DNA from: Conyzicola nivalis
Lineage (GTDB): Bacteria > Actinomycetota > Actinomycetes > Actinomycetales > Microbacteriaceae
Direction of reading: 5' to 3'
Assembly (NCBI RefSeq): GCF_014639655.1
Contig: NZ_BMGB01000002.1
Span: forward strand, 124,001 to 188,000
Length of the DNA: 64,000 bases
Part shown: positions 1 through 9,734 of the stretch, piece after piece
Numbering within the stretch: position 1 is the stretch's first letter
Layout of the letters: each line of letters starts with the position of its first letter
Translations under genes and position numbers: made by a program
The notes under the pieces: model-generated
Database searches by the model: none
Seen by the model: only the letters and a program-made list of their open reading frames with translations
What the model was told of the DNA's origin: nothing

Positions 1-175
1 TGACGACGAGCTGAGCTACAAGAGCGTCCGCAACATTCCGGCCGTTCACGTGCTCCCCTACGACCAGCTCAACGCGTACGACGTCGTCGTTTCCGACGAC
101 ATCATCTTCACCGAAGGTGCGTTCAACGCGTTCGTCGCTTTCAACAACAAGTCCAAGGAAGAGGTCAGCGCATGA
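1..175 (+). CDS. rplD: 50S ribosomal protein L4 (C-terminal part)
   Basis: The window opens inside rplD; 57 C-terminal residues are visible in the frame starting at base 2, ending in TGA at 173-175. The tail reads like bacterial L4 ([19 protein letters not shown], then residues around [13 protein letters not shown]). L4 binds 23S rRNA domain I and lines the exit tunnel; in some bacteria it also autoregulates its operon. The stop overlaps the rplW start by 4 bp (ATGA), so the two are probably translationally coupled. The N-terminal part lies outside the window, together presumably with rplC and rpsJ of the S10 operon. Confidence 0.93.
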   Translation, partial: DDELSYKSVRNIPAVHVLPYDQLNAYDVVVSDDIIFTEGAFNAFVAFNNKSKEEVSA

Positions 176-471
176 CCGCCACGCAAAAGGATCCTCGCGA
201 CATCGTGATCTCGCCTGTTGTCTCTGAGAAGAGCTACAGCCTGATCGATGACGGCAAGTACACCTTCGTCGTTGACCCCCGCGCGAACAAGACCGAGATC
301 AAGCTCGCTATCGAGAAGATCTTCAACGTCAAGGTCGCTTCGGTCAACACCCTGAACCGCACGGGCAAGACCCGCCGCACCAAGTTCGGACTCGGAAAGC
401 GCAAGGACACCAAGCGTGCCATTGTCACCCTGAAGTCCGGTTCCATCGACATCTTCACGGCTGTCGGCTAG
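172..471 (+). CDS. rplW: 50S ribosomal protein L23
   Basis: This 99-residue protein matches L23 in length and sequence: it starts with the usual [16 protein letters not shown] segment and carries the basic loop ([20 protein letters not shown]) that contacts 23S rRNA. L23 sits at the peptide exit and is the docking site for trigger factor and SRP. The ATG overlaps the rplD stop, and rplB follows after 17 bp with a GAGGAG ribosome binding site. Position between L4 and L2 is canonical for the S10 operon. Confidence 0.97.
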   Translation: MTATQKDPRDIVISPVVSEKSYSLIDDGKYTFVVDPRANKTEIKLAIEKIFNVKVASVNTLNRTGKTRRTKFGLGKRKDTKRAIVTLKSGSIDIFTAVG

Positions 472-488
472 GGAACGAGGAGAAACTC

Positions 489-1328
489 ATGGCTATTCGC
501 AAGTACAAGCCCACTACCCCGGGTCGTCGCGGTTCGTCCGTCGCCGACTTTGCCGAGATCACCCGATCGACGCCGGAGAAGTCGCTGCTTCGTCCCCTGC
601 CCAAGACCGGTGGCCGTAACAACGCCGGTCGCATCACGACCCGTCACATCGGTGGTGGCCACAAGCGCCAGTACCGCGTCATTGACTTCAAGCGCAATGA
701 CAAAGACGGCGTGAACGCCAAGGTCGCTCACATCGAGTACGACCCCAACCGCACGGCTCGCATCGCGCTGCTGCACTACGTCGACGGTACGAAGCGCTAC
801 ATCATCGCTCCGAACAAGCTCAACCAGGGCGACATCATCGAGTCGGGCCCCTCGGCTGACATCAAGCCGGGTAACAACCTTCCGCTGAAGAACATCCCGG
901 TCGGTACCGTTATCCACGCGATCGAGCTCCGCCCGGGCGGCGGCGCCAAGATGGCACGTTCCGCCGGTGCATCCGTTCGTCTCGTCGCCAAGGACGGCCC
1001 CTACGCGCAGCTCCGTCTGCCGTCGGGCGAAATCCGCAACGTCGACGTGCGCAACCGCGCCACGATCGGCGAGGTCGGCAACGCCGAGCAGTCGAACATC
1101 AACTGGGGTAAGGCCGGCCGCATGCGCTGGAAAGGCGTACGCCCGACCGTTCGAGGTGTTGCCATGAACCCGGTTGACCACCCGCACGGTGGTGGTGAGG
1201 GTAAGACGTCCGGTGGACGTCACCCCGTTACCCCCTGGGGCCAGAAGGAAGGTCGTACGCGTAAGCGCAACCTCCCGTCCGACAAGCTCATCGTTCGTCG
1301 CCGCAATGTCGGCAAGAAGCGCAAGTAG
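489..1328 (+). CDS. rplB: 50S ribosomal protein L2
   Basis: The product has 279 residues, the normal length for L2. L2 is a primary 23S rRNA binder needed for subunit association and peptidyl transferase centre assembly. The signature [13 protein letters not shown] lies near residues 227-239, and its first histidine (about residue 231) corresponds to the functionally important His of E. coli L2. The C-terminal tail is strongly basic ([16 protein letters not shown]). The ATG is 8 nt from a good ribosome binding site (ACGAGGAGAAACTC). Confidence 0.98.
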   Translation: MAIRKYKPTTPGRRGSSVADFAEITRSTPEKSLLRPLPKTGGRNNAGRITTRHIGGGHKRQYRVIDFKRNDKDGVNAKVAHIEYDPNRTARIALLHYVDGTKRYIIAPNKLNQGDIIESGPSADIKPGNNLPLKNIPVGTVIHAIELRPGGGAKMARSAGASVRLVAKDGPYAQLRLPSGEIRNVDVRNRATIGEVGNAEQSNINWGKAGRMRWKGVRPTVRGVAMNPVDHPHGGGEGKTSGGRHPVTPWGQKEGRTRKRNLPSDKLIVRRRNVGKKRK

Positions 1329-1340
1329 GAGTTGTAGAAG

Positions 1341-1622
1341 ATGCCACGCAGTCTGAAGAAGGGCCCCTTCGTCGATGACCACCTGCTTCGCAAGGTAGTT
1401 GTCGCCAACGAGGCCAAGAGCAAGAACGTAATCAAGACCTGGTCGCGCCGTTCCATGATCATCCCGATCATGCTCGGTCACACCATTGCGGTGCACGACG
1501 GCCGTAAGCACATTCCGGTGTTCGTCACCGAATCCATGGTGGGCCACAAGCTCGGCGAGTTCTCGCCCACCCGCACCTTCCGTGGACACGTGAAGGACGA
1601 CAAGAAGGGGCGCCGCCGCTAA
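1341..1622 (+). CDS. rpsS: 30S ribosomal protein S19
   Basis: A 93-residue S19, beginning [16 protein letters not shown] as in nearly all bacteria and containing the [26 protein letters not shown] region. S19 forms a complex with S13 in the 30S head and contacts the A-site finger of the large subunit. The terminal TAATG overlaps the rplV start by one base, indicating coupled translation. Gene order L2-S19-L22 is canonical. Confidence 0.98.
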   Translation: MPRSLKKGPFVDDHLLRKVVVANEAKSKNVIKTWSRRSMIIPIMLGHTIAVHDGRKHIPVFVTESMVGHKLGEFSPTRTFRGHVKDDKKGRRR

Positions 1623-1987
1623 TGGTTCAGTCCATCGCTCGCGTGAAGCACATTCGCGTAACCCCCACGAAGGCTCGTCGTGTCGTCAACCTCATCCGTG
1701 GCAAGCAGGCGGCCGAAGCTCTGGCCATCCTGAAGTTCGCACCCCAGGGTGCGAGCGAGCCCGTGTACAAGCTCGTTGCCTCGGCAATGGCCAACGCACG
1801 TGTCAAGGCTGACGCAGCCAACACCTTCCTCGACGACCAGGACCTGTTCGTCTCCGAAGCTTTCGTTGACGAGGGAACGACCCTGAAGCGGTTCCAGCCG
1901 CGTGCACAGGGCCGCGCCTTCCAGATCCTGAAGCGCACGAGCCACATCACGATCGTCCTGACCACTCCGGATGAAGGAAAGAAGTAA
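1622..1987 (+). CDS. rplV: 50S ribosomal protein L22
   Basis: A 121-residue L22. It begins with the conserved [20 protein letters not shown] helix and ends in a long beta-hairpin (residues about 85-110, [20 protein letters not shown]) that reaches into the exit tunnel and forms, with L4, its constriction where macrolides act. The tip sequence looks wild type. Start and stop each overlap neighbours by one base (TAATG), so it is tightly coupled to rpsS and rpsC. Confidence 0.98.
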   Translation: MVQSIARVKHIRVTPTKARRVVNLIRGKQAAEALAILKFAPQGASEPVYKLVASAMANARVKADAANTFLDDQDLFVSEAFVDEGTTLKRFQPRAQGRAFQILKRTSHITIVLTTPDEGKK

Positions 1988-2781
1988 TGGGCCAGAAAGT
2001 AAATCCTTACGGCTTCCGTCTAGGAATCACCACCGACCACGTGTCGCGTTGGTTCTCTGACAGCACCAAGGTCGGACAGCGTTACAGCGACTACGTCGCC
2101 GAGGACATCAAGATCCGCAACCTGCTCAAGACGAGCCTCGACCGTGCGGGCGTAGCCCGTATCGAGATCGAGCGCACCCGTGACCGCGTTCGCGTCGACA
2201 TTCACACCGCCCGTCCGGGCATCGTGATCGGTCGCCGTGGCGCCGAGGCCGAGCGCATCCGCACCGACCTCGAGAAGCTCTCGGGCAAGCAGATCCAGCT
2301 CAACATCCTCGAGGTGAAGAACCCGGAGGCAGAAGCCCAGCTTGTTGCCCAGGGAATCGCCGAGCAGCTCACCGCTCGTGTGGCCTTCCGCCGCGCGATG
2401 CGTAAGGGCATGCAGGGTGCTCAGCGCACGTCGACCGTCAAGGGTGTCCGCATCCAGGTCAGCGGTCGTCTGGGTGGCGCCGAGATGAGCCGTTCCGAGT
2501 TCTACCGCGAAGGCCGCGTGCCGCTGCACACGCTTCGCGCGAACATCGACTACGGCTTCTACGAGGCAAAGACCACCTTCGGCCGCATCGGCGTGAAGGT
2601 CTGGATCTACAAGGGTGACATCACCAACAAGGAGCTTGCTCGCGAGCAGGCCAACCAGAAGTCGACCCGCCCCGAGCGTCGCGACGACCGTGGCGGAGAC
2701 CGCCGCGACAGCCGCGCCCCCCGTAACTCTGCTCCCAAGGCAGAGGCTCCGGCGGCGGCACCAGCAGGAGTTGAGGCGTAA
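1987..2781 (+). CDS. rpsC: 30S ribosomal protein S3
   Basis: A 264-residue S3, longer than the 233 of E. coli. It has the N-terminal domain ([15 protein letters not shown]), a type II KH domain with GXXG loop in [14 protein letters not shown] (about residues 77-90), and the C-terminal S3 domain that helps form the mRNA entry helicase. From about residue 217 a tail rich in Arg/Asp then Ala/Pro follows ([19 protein letters not shown]). Such low-complexity tails are common in Actinobacteria. The start overlaps the rplV stop by one base. Confidence 0.97.
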   Translation: MGQKVNPYGFRLGITTDHVSRWFSDSTKVGQRYSDYVAEDIKIRNLLKTSLDRAGVARIEIERTRDRVRVDIHTARPGIVIGRRGAEAERIRTDLEKLSGKQIQLNILEVKNPEAEAQLVAQGIAEQLTARVAFRRAMRKGMQGAQRTSTVKGVRIQVSGRLGGAEMSRSEFYREGRVPLHTLRANIDYGFYEAKTTFGRIGVKVWIYKGDITNKELAREQANQKSTRPERRDDRGGDRRDSRAPRNSAPKAEAPAAAPAGVEA

Positions 2782-2783
2782 CC

Positions 2784-3203
2784 ATGTTGATTCCACGCAA
2801 GGTCAAGCACCGCAAGCAGCACCACCCCGGCCGTAGTGGCCACGCGACCGGTGGTACGAAGGTTTCGTTCGGCGAGTACGGCATCCAGGCTCTCACGCCC
2901 GCGTATGTCACCAACCGCCAGATCGAGTCCGCTCGTATCGCCATGACGCGTCACATCAAGCGCGGCGGAAAGGTGTGGATCAACATCTACCCCGACCGTC
3001 CGCTCACGAAGAAGCCGGCCGAAACCCGCATGGGTTCCGGTAAGGGTTCGCCCGAGTGGTGGGTTGCCAACGTCAAGCCGGGTCGCGTGCTCTTCGAGCT
3101 CAGCGGCGTCAGCGAGGAAGTTGCTCGTGAAGCGATGACTCGCGCCATTCACAAGCTGCCTCTCAAGGCACGCATCATCAAGCGCGAGGAGGGCGACGCA
3201 TAA
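2784..3203 (+). CDS. rplP: 50S ribosomal protein L16
   Basis: A 139-residue L16 starting [20 protein letters not shown]16 sits by the A-site tRNA elbow and is essential for peptidyl transferase activity. The [18 protein letters not shown] block is intact; its upstream arginine region ([14 protein letters not shown]) includes the site hydroxylated in E. coli by RoxA, though modification here is unknown. It is 2 bp after rpsC and overlaps rpmC by one base. Confidence 0.98.
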   Translation: MLIPRKVKHRKQHHPGRSGHATGGTKVSFGEYGIQALTPAYVTNRQIESARIAMTRHIKRGGKVWINIYPDRPLTKKPAETRMGSGKGSPEWWVANVKPGRVLFELSGVSEEVAREAMTRAIHKLPLKARIIKREEGDA

Positions 3204-3535
3204 TGGCGATCGGATCCAAGGAGCTCGCACCAACCGAGCTCGACACTTTTGAAGACACGCAACTCGTAGACGAGCTGAAGAAGGCCAAGGAAGAGCTGTT
3301 CAACCTGCGCTTCCAGTCGGCCACCGGCCAGCTCGAGAGCCACGGCCGCCTGCGCGCCGTGAAGCGCGACATTGCCCGCATCTACACGGTTCTCCGTGAG
3401 CGCGAGCTCGGCATTCGGGCAACCCCCGTCGCCGTAGAGGCTCCTGCCAAGGAGACCAAGGCGAAGAAGACCAAGAAGACGGATGACTCGGCTGCTGCCG
3501 AGACGCCCGCCACCGATGAGACGAAGGAGGCATAG
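3203..3535 (+). CDS. rpmC: 50S ribosomal protein L29 with C-terminal extension
   Basis: The L29 core spans about residues 1-75, with the family motif [16 protein letters not shown] and [18 protein letters not shown]. The protein is 110 residues, against 63-77 in most bacteria, because of a charged low-complexity tail of about 35 residues rich in Lys, Thr, Ala and Glu. L29 lies near the exit tunnel next to L23, so this tail could project at the chaperone docking side. It is coupled by 1 bp overlap to rplP and 2 bp from rpsQ. Confidence 0.95.
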   Translation: MAIGSKELAPTELDTFEDTQLVDELKKAKEELFNLRFQSATGQLESHGRLRAVKRDIARIYTVLRERELGIRATPVAVEAPAKETKAKKTKKTDDSAAAETPATDETKEA

Positions 3536-3537
3536 TC

Positions 3538-3837
3538 ATGGCTAAAGCCGAAGAGAAGACCCCCGTGGTCGAGACTGCCGAGCTCGCTCGCGGTTACCGT
3601 AAGACCCGCCGCGGCGTCGTCACCAGCGACAAGATGGAAAAGACCATTGTCGTTGAGGTCGAGGACCGCGTAAAGCACCCGTTGTACGGCAAGGTCATCC
3701 GCCGTACCTCGAAGGTCAAGGCTCACGATGAGCTGAACGCTGCCGCCGTAGGCGACTCCGTTCTCATCAGCGAGACCCGCCCCCTCAGCGCCACGAAGCG
3801 CTGGCGCCTCGTCGAAATCGTAGAGAAGGCCAAGTAA
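3538..3837 (+). CDS. rpsQ: 30S ribosomal protein S17
   Basis: A 99-residue S17, slightly extended at the N-terminus. The OB-fold core starts near residue 20 ([23 protein letters not shown]) and includes the conserved [13 protein letters not shown] segment. S17 is a primary 16S rRNA binder in 30S body assembly. The gene lies in canonical order after rpmC; its TAA abuts the ATG of rplN directly. Confidence 0.97.
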   Translation: MAKAEEKTPVVETAELARGYRKTRRGVVTSDKMEKTIVVEVEDRVKHPLYGKVIRRTSKVKAHDELNAAAVGDSVLISETRPLSATKRWRLVEIVEKAK

Positions 3838-4206
3838 ATGCTTCAGCAGGAATCCAGAGTTAAGGTCGCCGACAACACCGGCGCCAAGGTTCTGCTCACC
3901 ATCCGCGTTCTCGGTGGCTCCGGCCGTCGTTACGCCGGCCTGGGCGACGTCATCGTTGCGACCGTCAAGGACGCAATCCCCGGTGGCAACGTCAAGAAGG
4001 GTGACGTCGTCAAGGCCGTCATCGTTCGCGTGAACAAGCAGACCCGCCGTCCCGACGGCTCCTACATCAAGTTTGACGAGAACGCCGCAGTGATCCTGAA
4101 GGCTGACGGAGACCCCCGCGGTACCCGCATCTTCGGCCCGGTCGGTCGTGAGCTTCGCGAGAAGAAGTTCATGAAGATCATCTCGCTGGCACCGGAGGTC
4201 ATTTAA
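3838..4206 (+). CDS. rplN: 50S ribosomal protein L14
   Basis: A 122-residue L14 of standard length, starting [17 protein letters not shown] and containing the signature around [21 protein letters not shown]14 forms intersubunit bridge B8 and is the binding site of the silencing factor RsfS. There is no spacer from rpsQ and only 2 bp before rplX, which suggests coupled translation. This pair starts the classical spc operon, but no separate promoter is visible here. Confidence 0.98.
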   Translation: MLQQESRVKVADNTGAKVLLTIRVLGGSGRRYAGLGDVIVATVKDAIPGGNVKKGDVVKAVIVRVNKQTRRPDGSYIKFDENAAVILKADGDPRGTRIFGPVGRELREKKFMKIISLAPEVI

Positions 4207-4208
4207 TC

Positions 4209-4568
4209 ATGGCGAACATCAAGAAGGGTGACCTGGTTCAGGTCATCACCGGCAAGACCCAGGCCCGTGGCGGAAGCCGCGGCAAGCAGGGTCGCGTCAT
4301 CGAGGTACTCACTGAGCGCAACCGCGTCGTCGTGGAGGGTGTGAACTTCATCACCAAGCACGTGCGTGTCGGCCAGACCCAGCGCGGTACCAAGACCGGC
4401 GGCATCGAGACCATGGAAGCGCCCATTCACGTTTCCAACGTCGCTCTCGTTGACCCCGAGACCAAGAAGCCCACTCGCGTCGGCTTCCGCACTGAGGTAG
4501 TGGAGAAGAACGGCGTCAAGCGCACCGTTCGCGTCCGCTACGCGAAGAAGAGCGGTAAGGACCTCTAA
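4209..4568 (+). CDS. rplX: 50S ribosomal protein L24
   Basis: A 119-residue L24 with the N-terminal KOW motif ([28 protein letters not shown]) and the [34 protein letters not shown] block. L24 is an early assembly initiator protein near the exit tunnel. The stop overlaps the rplE start by one base (TAATG). Confidence 0.97.
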   Translation: MANIKKGDLVQVITGKTQARGGSRGKQGRVIEVLTERNRVVVEGVNFITKHVRVGQTQRGTKTGGIETMEAPIHVSNVALVDPETKKPTRVGFRTEVVEKNGVKRTVRVRYAKKSGKDL

Positions 4569-5152
4569 TGACTGACACTGCAACCACGGCTGAGAAGACC
4601 CAGCCCGCTCTCAAGGTCAAGTACCGCAACGAGATCTCCGAGCAGCTGAAGAAGGACTTCGGTTTCACCAACGTTCACCAGATCCCCGGACTGGTCAAGG
4701 TTGTTGTGAACACCGGTGTCGGTGAAGCAGCTCGCGACGGCAAGATCATCGACGGTGCCATCAAGGACCTCGTCGCGATCACCGGCCAGAAGCCCCAGGT
4801 CACGCTGGCCCGCAAGTCGATCGCTCAGTTCAAGCTGCGCGAAGGCCAGGCCATCGGCGCACACGTCACCCTTCGTGGCGACCGTGCGTGGGAGTTCCTC
4901 GACCGCCTGATCAACCTCGCCCTGCCCCGCATCCGCGACTTCCGCGGACTGAGCGACAAGCAGTTCGACGGAAACGGCAACTACACCTTCGGTCTGACCG
5001 AGCAGTCGATGTTCCACGAAATCGACCAGGACAAGATCGACCGCGTTCGTGGCTTCGACATCACCATCGTCACCACCGCCAAGAACAACGAGGAAGGCCG
5101 CGCGCTGCTCAAGGCGCTGGGCTTCCCGTTCAAGACGGCAGAGCAGAACTAA
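4568..5152 (+). CDS. rplE: 50S ribosomal protein L5
   Basis: A 194-residue L5, with a roughly 10-residue Thr/Ala N-terminal extension. Conserved blocks include [16 protein letters not shown], the [15 protein letters not shown] segment and [20 protein letters not shown]5 binds 5S rRNA and contacts the P-site tRNA. In most bacteria rpsN/rpsZ (S14) follows at once; here it does not, and a 156 bp spacer with a terminator-like hairpin comes next. Confidence 0.97.
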   Translation: MTDTATTAEKTQPALKVKYRNEISEQLKKDFGFTNVHQIPGLVKVVVNTGVGEAARDGKIIDGAIKDLVAITGQKPQVTLARKSIAQFKLREGQAIGAHVTLRGDRAWEFLDRLINLALPRIRDFRGLSDKQFDGNGNYTFGLTEQSMFHEIDQDKIDRVRGFDITIVTTAKNNEEGRALLKALGFPFKTAEQN

Positions 5153-5191
5153 GAGTCTCTTACGCGGCGGGGTAATTCCTGCCGCTAAGAT

Positions 5192-5225
5192 GGAACGTTG
5201 CCCGAAAGGGCAACGTTCCGCTTTT
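5192..5225 (+). terminator. Terminator-like hairpin between rplE and rpsH
   Basis: A perfect 12 bp stem (GGAACGTTGCCC paired with its complement) closed by a GAAA tetraloop is followed by GC and then four T's. It looks like an intrinsic terminator or attenuator inside the spc gene run. A second weaker GCGGC/GCCGC stem lies just upstream at 5164-5185. No clear promoter was recognised in the rest of the 156 bp spacer, although a TATGGAAT stretch precedes rpsH. Partial read-through is likely, since rpsH to secY still needs expression. Confidence 0.7.
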
Positions 5226-5308
5226 GCACAATCCAAGCAACACCGATCGCACAGGTCGGCCTTCGTGTAACGGATGCCGAAACCAGACGAGATATGGAAT
5301 AACAACAC

Positions 5309-5707
5309 ATGACAATGACAGATCCGGTCGCAGATCTGCTGACCAGACTGCGCAACGCTAACTCGGCGTACCACGAGACCGTGTCGCTCCCGAGTAGCAA
5401 GCTCAAGTCCCACATTGCCGAGATCCTGAAGGCCGAGGGCTTCATCGCCGGCTGGAAGATCGAGGAAGCCCGCGTCGGACAGACGCTGACGATCGACCTG
5501 AAGTACGGCCCGAACCGTGAGCGCTCCATCGTGGGCATCAAGCGCGTTTCGAAGCCCGGACTTCGCGTATACGCAAAGAGCACGGAGATCCCCAAGGTTC
5601 TCGGTGGGCTCGGCGTCGCCATCCTGTCAACCTCCTCGGGGCTCCTCACGGACCGCCAGGCTTCCAAGAAGGGCGTGGGTGGGGAAGTCCTCGCCTACGT
5701 GTGGTAA
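5309..5707 (+). CDS. rpsH: 30S ribosomal protein S8
   Basis: A 132-residue S8 of normal length, beginning [17 protein letters not shown] and ending with the S8 signature ([20 protein letters not shown]). S8 is a primary binder of the 16S central domain and, in E. coli, the translational repressor of the spc operon. The start ATG at 5309 has no clear Shine-Dalgarno; an in-frame second ATG lies two codons later. It is 156 bp from rplE and 6 bp from rplF. Confidence 0.97.
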   Translation: MTMTDPVADLLTRLRNANSAYHETVSLPSSKLKSHIAEILKAEGFIAGWKIEEARVGQTLTIDLKYGPNRERSIVGIKRVSKPGLRVYAKSTEIPKVLGGLGVAILSTSSGLLTDRQASKKGVGGEVLAYVW

Positions 5708-5713
5708 TCAGTC

Positions 5714-6250
5714 ATGTCACGTATTGGAAGACTTCCCATCGTCATCCCTGCCGGGGTAGACGTGAAGATCGACGGCTCAGCCGTCTCCGTCAAGGGCCCG
5801 AAGGGCGAGCTCGCTCTCGTCATCGCCAGCCCCATTGAGGCCAAGATCGAGGACGGCCAGATCCTGGTCACGCGTCCCGACGACGAGCGCGAGTCGCGTT
5901 CGCTCCACGGCCTCACCCGCACGCTGATCTCCAACCAGATCGTCGGCGTCACCGAGGGTTACACCAAGGGACTCGAGATCGTCGGTACGGGTTTCCGCGT
6001 CGCTGCCAAGGGCGCTTCGCTCGAGTTCGCACTCGGCTTCTCCCACTCGATCACGGTTGACCCGCCCGCGGGCATCAGCTTCACGGTCGAGGGCAACACC
6101 AAGATCACCGTTGTCGGTATCGACAAGCAGGCCGTCGGCGAAGTCGCGGCCAACATTCGTAAGTTGCGTAAGCCGGAGCCCTACAAGGGCAAGGGCGTGC
6201 GTTACGCAGGCGAAGTAGTCCGCCGCAAGGCCGGAAAGAGTGGTAAGTAG
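5714..6250 (+). CDS. rplF: 50S ribosomal protein L6
   Basis: A 178-residue L6 made of two repeated alpha/beta domains, starting [19 protein letters not shown] and ending with the signature region [20 protein letters not shown]6 lies near the sarcin-ricin loop and is needed for factor binding. The gene is 6 bp after rpsH and 2 bp before rplR. Confidence 0.98.
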   Translation: MSRIGRLPIVIPAGVDVKIDGSAVSVKGPKGELALVIASPIEAKIEDGQILVTRPDDERESRSLHGLTRTLISNQIVGVTEGYTKGLEIVGTGFRVAAKGASLEFALGFSHSITVDPPAGISFTVEGNTKITVVGIDKQAVGEVAANIRKLRKPEPYKGKGVRYAGEVVRRKAGKSGK

Positions 6251-6252
6251 AA

Positions 6253-6624
6253 ATGGGTCTCGGAACTAGAGGCAAGAGCAAGTCGGCCGCCAAGGCGCGC
6301 CGTCACACGCGTCTTCGCAAGAAGGTCGTCGGCACCGAGCTGCGTCCGCGCCTGGTCGTCACGCGTTCGGCCCGTCACGTATTCGTGCAGGTCGTCGACG
6401 ACAGCAAGGGTTTCACCCTGGCATCGGCATCGACGCTCGAGGCTGACATGCGCACTTTCGACGGCGACAAGACCGCCAAGGCACGCAAGGTCGGCGAACT
6501 CGTCGCCGAGCGCGCCAAGGCTGCCGGCGTCGAAGCCGTTGTATTTGACCGTGGTGGTAGCAAGTACGCGGGTCGCGTCGCCGCTATCGCCGATGGAGCT
6601 CGAGAGGGTGGACTCAACCTGTGA
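6253..6624 (+). CDS. rplR: 50S ribosomal protein L18
   Basis: A 123-residue L18. It has a basic N-terminus ([18 protein letters not shown]) and the conserved C-terminal block [21 protein letters not shown]18 binds 5S rRNA together with L5. The stop codon overlaps the GTG start of rpsE by 4 bp (GTGA). Confidence 0.97.
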   Translation: MGLGTRGKSKSAAKARRHTRLRKKVVGTELRPRLVVTRSARHVFVQVVDDSKGFTLASASTLEADMRTFDGDKTAKARKVGELVAERAKAAGVEAVVFDRGGSKYAGRVAAIADGAREGGLNL

Positions 6625-7340
6625 GCGATGTATCTAAGGAGCCAGTTGTGGCTGCAGAAGTAACAGAGGCACCGGCAGCAGTTACGGCCGAGGCCATTGC
6701 GGCCGAGGTCGTCGTCGACGCCCCCGCCACCGACACCACGAACGAGCCTCGCGAGGCCCGCCGTGGCGGTCGCGAGCGCAGCCCGAACCGCGACCGTGGC
6801 AACAGCCGCGACGCGGAGAAGAGCCAGTTCCTCGAGCGTGTTGTCACCATCAACCGCGTGTCCAAGGTCGTCAAGGGTGGTCGTCGCTTCAGCTTCACCG
6901 CTCTGGTCGTCGTCGGAGACGGTAACGGCCTGGTCGGCATCGGCTACGGCAAGGCGCGCGAAGTGCCTACCGCCATCTCCAAGGGTGTCGAAGAGGCGAA
7001 GAAGAACTTCTTCCGCGTTCCTCGCGTCGGCGTCACCATCCCGCACTCGGTGCAGGGTGAGGCCGCTGCCGGAGTCGTCCTGCTGCGTCCGGCGTCCGCC
7101 GGTACCGGTGTTATCGCTGGTGGACCGGTTCGCGCCGTCCTCGAGTGCGCCGGCATCCATGATGTCCTGAGCAAGTCGCTCGGCTCGTCGAACACGATCA
7201 ACATCGTGCACGCCACGGTCGCTGCCCTCAAGCAGCTCGAGGAGCCTCGTGCGGTTGCCGCACGTCGTGGCCTCCCCGTCGAGCACGTTGTTCCGGCCCG
7301 CCTCCTGCGCGCCGAAGCAGAAGCTAAGGCAGGTGTCTGA
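6621..7340 (+). CDS. rpsE: 30S ribosomal protein S5 with long N-terminal extension
   Basis: The S5 core starts near residue 70 ([20 protein letters not shown]) with its double-stranded-RNA-binding fold, and continues into the C-terminal domain ([19 protein letters not shown]). The first 69 residues are an Ala/Glu-rich then Arg-rich extension not found in E. coli S5. S5 acts in translational accuracy and in mRNA entry. The GTG start at 6621 is inferred from the 4 bp overlap with rplR; an internal GTG at 6648 (GTGGCTGCAGAAG) is preceded by AAGGAG and could be an alternative start. Confidence 0.93.
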   Translation: MSDVSKEPVVAAEVTEAPAAVTAEAIAAEVVVDAPATDTTNEPREARRGGRERSPNRDRGNSRDAEKSQFLERVVTINRVSKVVKGGRRFSFTALVVVGDGNGLVGIGYGKAREVPTAISKGVEEAKKNFFRVPRVGVTIPHSVQGEAAAGVVLLRPASAGTGVIAGGPVRAVLECAGIHDVLSKSLGSSNTINIVHATVAALKQLEEPRAVAARRGLPVEHVVPARLLRAEAEAKAGV

Positions 7341-7525
7341 TGGCCGCTCGCCTGAAGGTAACCCAGATCAAGTCCAAAATTAGTGAGAAGCAGAACCAGC
7401 GCGACACCCTGCGGAGCCTCGGGCTTCACCGCATCGGTGACGTTGTGGTTCGCGAGGACAACAAGCAGAACCGTGGCTACGTGAACACGGTTGCTCACCT
7501 CGTCAAGGTCGAGGAGATTGACTAA
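7340..7525 (+). CDS. rpmD: 50S ribosomal protein L30
   Basis: A 61-residue L30, beginning [22 protein letters not shown] with the usual [12 protein letters not shown] motif. L30 is a small peripheral large-subunit protein. It overlaps both neighbours by one base, so S5-L30-L15 is a tightly coupled trio. Confidence 0.97.
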   Translation: MAARLKVTQIKSKISEKQNQRDTLRSLGLHRIGDVVVREDNKQNRGYVNTVAHLVKVEEID

Positions 7526-8292
7526 TGGCTGAAGAAGAAACGGTAGCCCCCAAAAAGGCACCCGCGAAGAAGGCCGCTGCTCCCAAGGCCGCTGCTGAGA
7601 AGGCTGCTCCGGCAGCCGAGAAGAAGGCGCCCGCCGCCAAGAAGGCCGCAGCTCCCAAGGCTGCCGCCGACAAGGCTGCTGCTGCCCCCAAGGCAGAGAA
7701 GGCTCCGGCCAAGGCCAAGGCGAAGGCAGAGGCTAAGGCCCCCGCCGCAGCCAAGGCAGACGCCTCGTCCGAGGTCGTCGCCGCTCCCGCCGAGAAGGGA
7801 CCTCGCGCTGCGAAGTCCGTCTCGACGAAGCCGGCAGCCGAAGCGGATGTCCGTCCGCAGGTTCTCAAGGTCCACCACCTCCGCCCGGCAGTCGGCGCGA
7901 AGAAGGACAAGACCCGCGTCGGACGCGGTGAAGGTTCCAAGGGTAAGACTGCGGGCCGCGGTACCAAGGGCACCAAGGCGCGCTACAACGTGCGCCCGGG
8001 CTTCGAAGCCGGAAACATCGGCTTCGTCATGCGTTCGCCGAAGCTGCGCGGATTCAAGAACCCGTTCCGTGTCGAGTACCAGGTCGTCAACCTCGAGAAG
8101 CTGGCCGACCTCTACCCCAAGGGTGGAGACGTCACGATCGCTGACCTCGTCGCCAAGGGTGCCGTTCGCAAGAACGAGAAGGTCAAGGTTCTCGGCGATG
8201 GCGACATTGCGGTTAAGCTGAACGTTGCAGTCGACAAGGTCTCCGGCTCTGCTGAGCAGAAGATCGTCGCAGCAGGCGGTTCGGTCAAGTAG
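7525..8292 (+). CDS. rplO: 50S ribosomal protein L15 with 112-residue Lys/Ala/Pro extension
   Basis: The L15 domain starts near residue 113 ([20 protein letters not shown]) and includes the [21 protein letters not shown] basic region and the [19 protein letters not shown] block. Residues 1-112 form an extension built of AAPKAA- and KKAP-like repeats, resembling histone H1-like tails. At 255 residues it is far longer than the usual 145-150. The loop normally reading close to EGGQMPLHMR is here [10 protein letters not shown], which departs from the family consensus. It is the last ribosomal protein gene before secY. Confidence 0.95.
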   Translation: MAEEETVAPKKAPAKKAAAPKAAAEKAAPAAEKKAPAAKKAAAPKAAADKAAAAPKAEKAPAKAKAKAEAKAPAAAKADASSEVVAAPAEKGPRAAKSVSTKPAAEADVRPQVLKVHHLRPAVGAKKDKTRVGRGEGSKGKTAGRGTKGTKARYNVRPGFEAGNIGFVMRSPKLRGFKNPFRVEYQVVNLEKLADLYPKGGDVTIADLVAKGAVRKNEKVKVLGDGDIAVKLNVAVDKVSGSAEQKIVAAGGSVK

Positions 8293-8348
8293 TACAACGC
8301 TCACGCGTTGAGACGGCCACCCTAGCGGCTGTCGACATTGGTCAGGAC

Positions 8349-8372
8349 GGGCCGCCGAAAACTCGGCGGCCC
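8349..8372 (+). terminator. GC-rich hairpin between rplO and secY
   Basis: An 8 bp perfect stem (GGGCCGCC/GGCGGCCC) encloses an 8 nt loop. A smaller CAACGC/GCGTTG stem sits upstream at 8296-8311. There is no T-run, so it is more likely an attenuator or RNA processing structure than a full terminator. secY follows 36 bp later with a GGAGG ribosome binding site. Confidence 0.5.
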
Positions 8373-8408
8373 GCTCCGGCCTCTGCTCTTAGATAACCTG
8401 GAGGACTT

Positions 8409-9734
8409 GTGTTTAGAGCCGTCGCGCGGATCTTCCGTACGCCAGACCTGCGCAGGAAGATCGGGTTCACGCTCGGTATTGTTGCCCTGTTCCGGCTGGG
8501 ATCGTTCATCCCCGCACCGTTCGTCGATTTCGGCAACGTACAACTGTGTCTTGCCGGCAACGCGGGCACCGATGGTCTCTACGACCTCGTCAACCTCTTC
8601 AGCGGTGGAGCCCTGCTCCAGCTGTCCATCTTCGCGCTCGGCATCATGCCCTACATCACGGCATCGATCATCGTGCAGCTGCTCCGCGTGGTCATCCCGC
8701 ACTTCGACACCCTCTACAAGGAGGGCCAGACCGGCCAGGCGAAGCTCACGCAGTACACGCGTTACCTGACGATCGCCCTCGGCATCCTGCAGTCCACGAC
8801 GCTCATCACCGTGGCAAGGAGCGGCGCGCTCTTCCCGTCGAACTCCGGCATCGCCGAGTGCAACAACCTCATCACCAACGACGCCTGGTACGCCATCATG
8901 CTCATGGTCATCACCATGACCGCCGGCACCGGCCTCATCATGTGGATGGGCGAGCTCATCACCGAGCGCGGCATCGGCAACGGCATGTCCCTGCTGATCT
9001 TCACCTCCATCTCCGCCACCTTCCCTGCCGCACTCTGGAGCATCCAGCAGTCCAAGGGCTGGGAGATCTTCATCCTCACGATCGTCGTCGGCATCGTGAT
9101 CATGGCCGCGGTGGTGTTCGTCGAACAATCGCAGCGGCGCATCCCTGTGCAGTACGCCAAGCGCATGGTCGGGCGTCGCACCTACGGCGGCAACAACACG
9201 TACATCCCGATCAAGGTGAACATGGCCGGCGTCGTGCCCGTCATCTTCGCGTCATCCTTGCTCTACCTGCCGGCCCTCATCGCGCAGTTCAACCAGCCCG
9301 CGGCTGGCGAAGCTCCCGCAGAGTGGGTCACCTGGATCCAGAACAACCTGACCTCGGGCGACAACCCGCTGTACATGGCCGTCTACTTCCTGCTCATCAT
9401 CGGCTTCACCTACTTCTACGTCGCGATCACCTTCAACCCCGAAGAGGTCGCCGACAACATGAAGAAGTACGGCGGATTCATCCCCGGCATCCGTGCCGGC
9501 CGCCCGACCGCCGAATACCTCGACTACGTGCTGACGCGGGTGACCCTTCCCGGTTCGCTCTACCTCGGACTGATCGCGCTCATCCCGCTCATCGCCCTCG
9601 CGACGGTCGGTGCCAACCAGAACTTCCCGTTCGGTGGCGCGAGCATCCTGATCATCGTCGGTGTCGGACTCGAGACGGTCAAGCAGATCGACTCGCAGCT
9701 CCAGCAGCGTCACTACGAGGGTCTGCTCCGTTGA
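8409..9734 (+). CDS. secY: Preprotein translocase subunit SecY
   Basis: A 441-residue polytopic membrane protein with about ten membrane segments, matching SecY. The N-terminus [20 protein letters not shown] and segments such as [15 protein letters not shown] and the cytoplasmic loop [21 protein letters not shown] are typical. SecY forms the protein-conducting channel with SecE and SecG. The GTG start at 8409 follows TGGAGG with a short spacer. Its stop overlaps the TTG start of adk by 4 bp (TTGA). Confidence 0.98.
   Translation: MFRAVARIFRTPDLRRKIGFTLGIVALFRLGSFIPAPFVDFGNVQLCLAGNAGTDGLYDLVNLFSGGALLQLSIFALGIMPYITASIIVQLLRVVIPHFDTLYKEGQTGQAKLTQYTRYLTIALGILQSTTLITVARSGALFPSNSGIAECNNLITNDAWYAIMLMVITMTAGTGLIMWMGELITERGIGNGMSLLIFTSISATFPAALWSIQQSKGWEIFILTIVVGIVIMAAVVFVEQSQRRIPVQYAKRMVGRRTYGGNNTYIPIKVNMAGVVPVIFASSLLYLPALIAQFNQPAAGEAPAEWVTWIQNNLTSGDNPLYMAVYFLLIIGFTYFYVAITFNPEEVADNMKKYGGFIPGIRAGRPTAEYLDYVLTRVTLPGSLYLGLIALIPLIALATVGANQNFPFGGASILIIVGVGLETVKQIDSQLQQRHYEGLLR

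Noticed and set aside
5153-5308. A hidden small rpsN (S14) gene between rplE and rpsH
   Set aside because: No frame encodes the S14 zinc or core motifs in this spacer.
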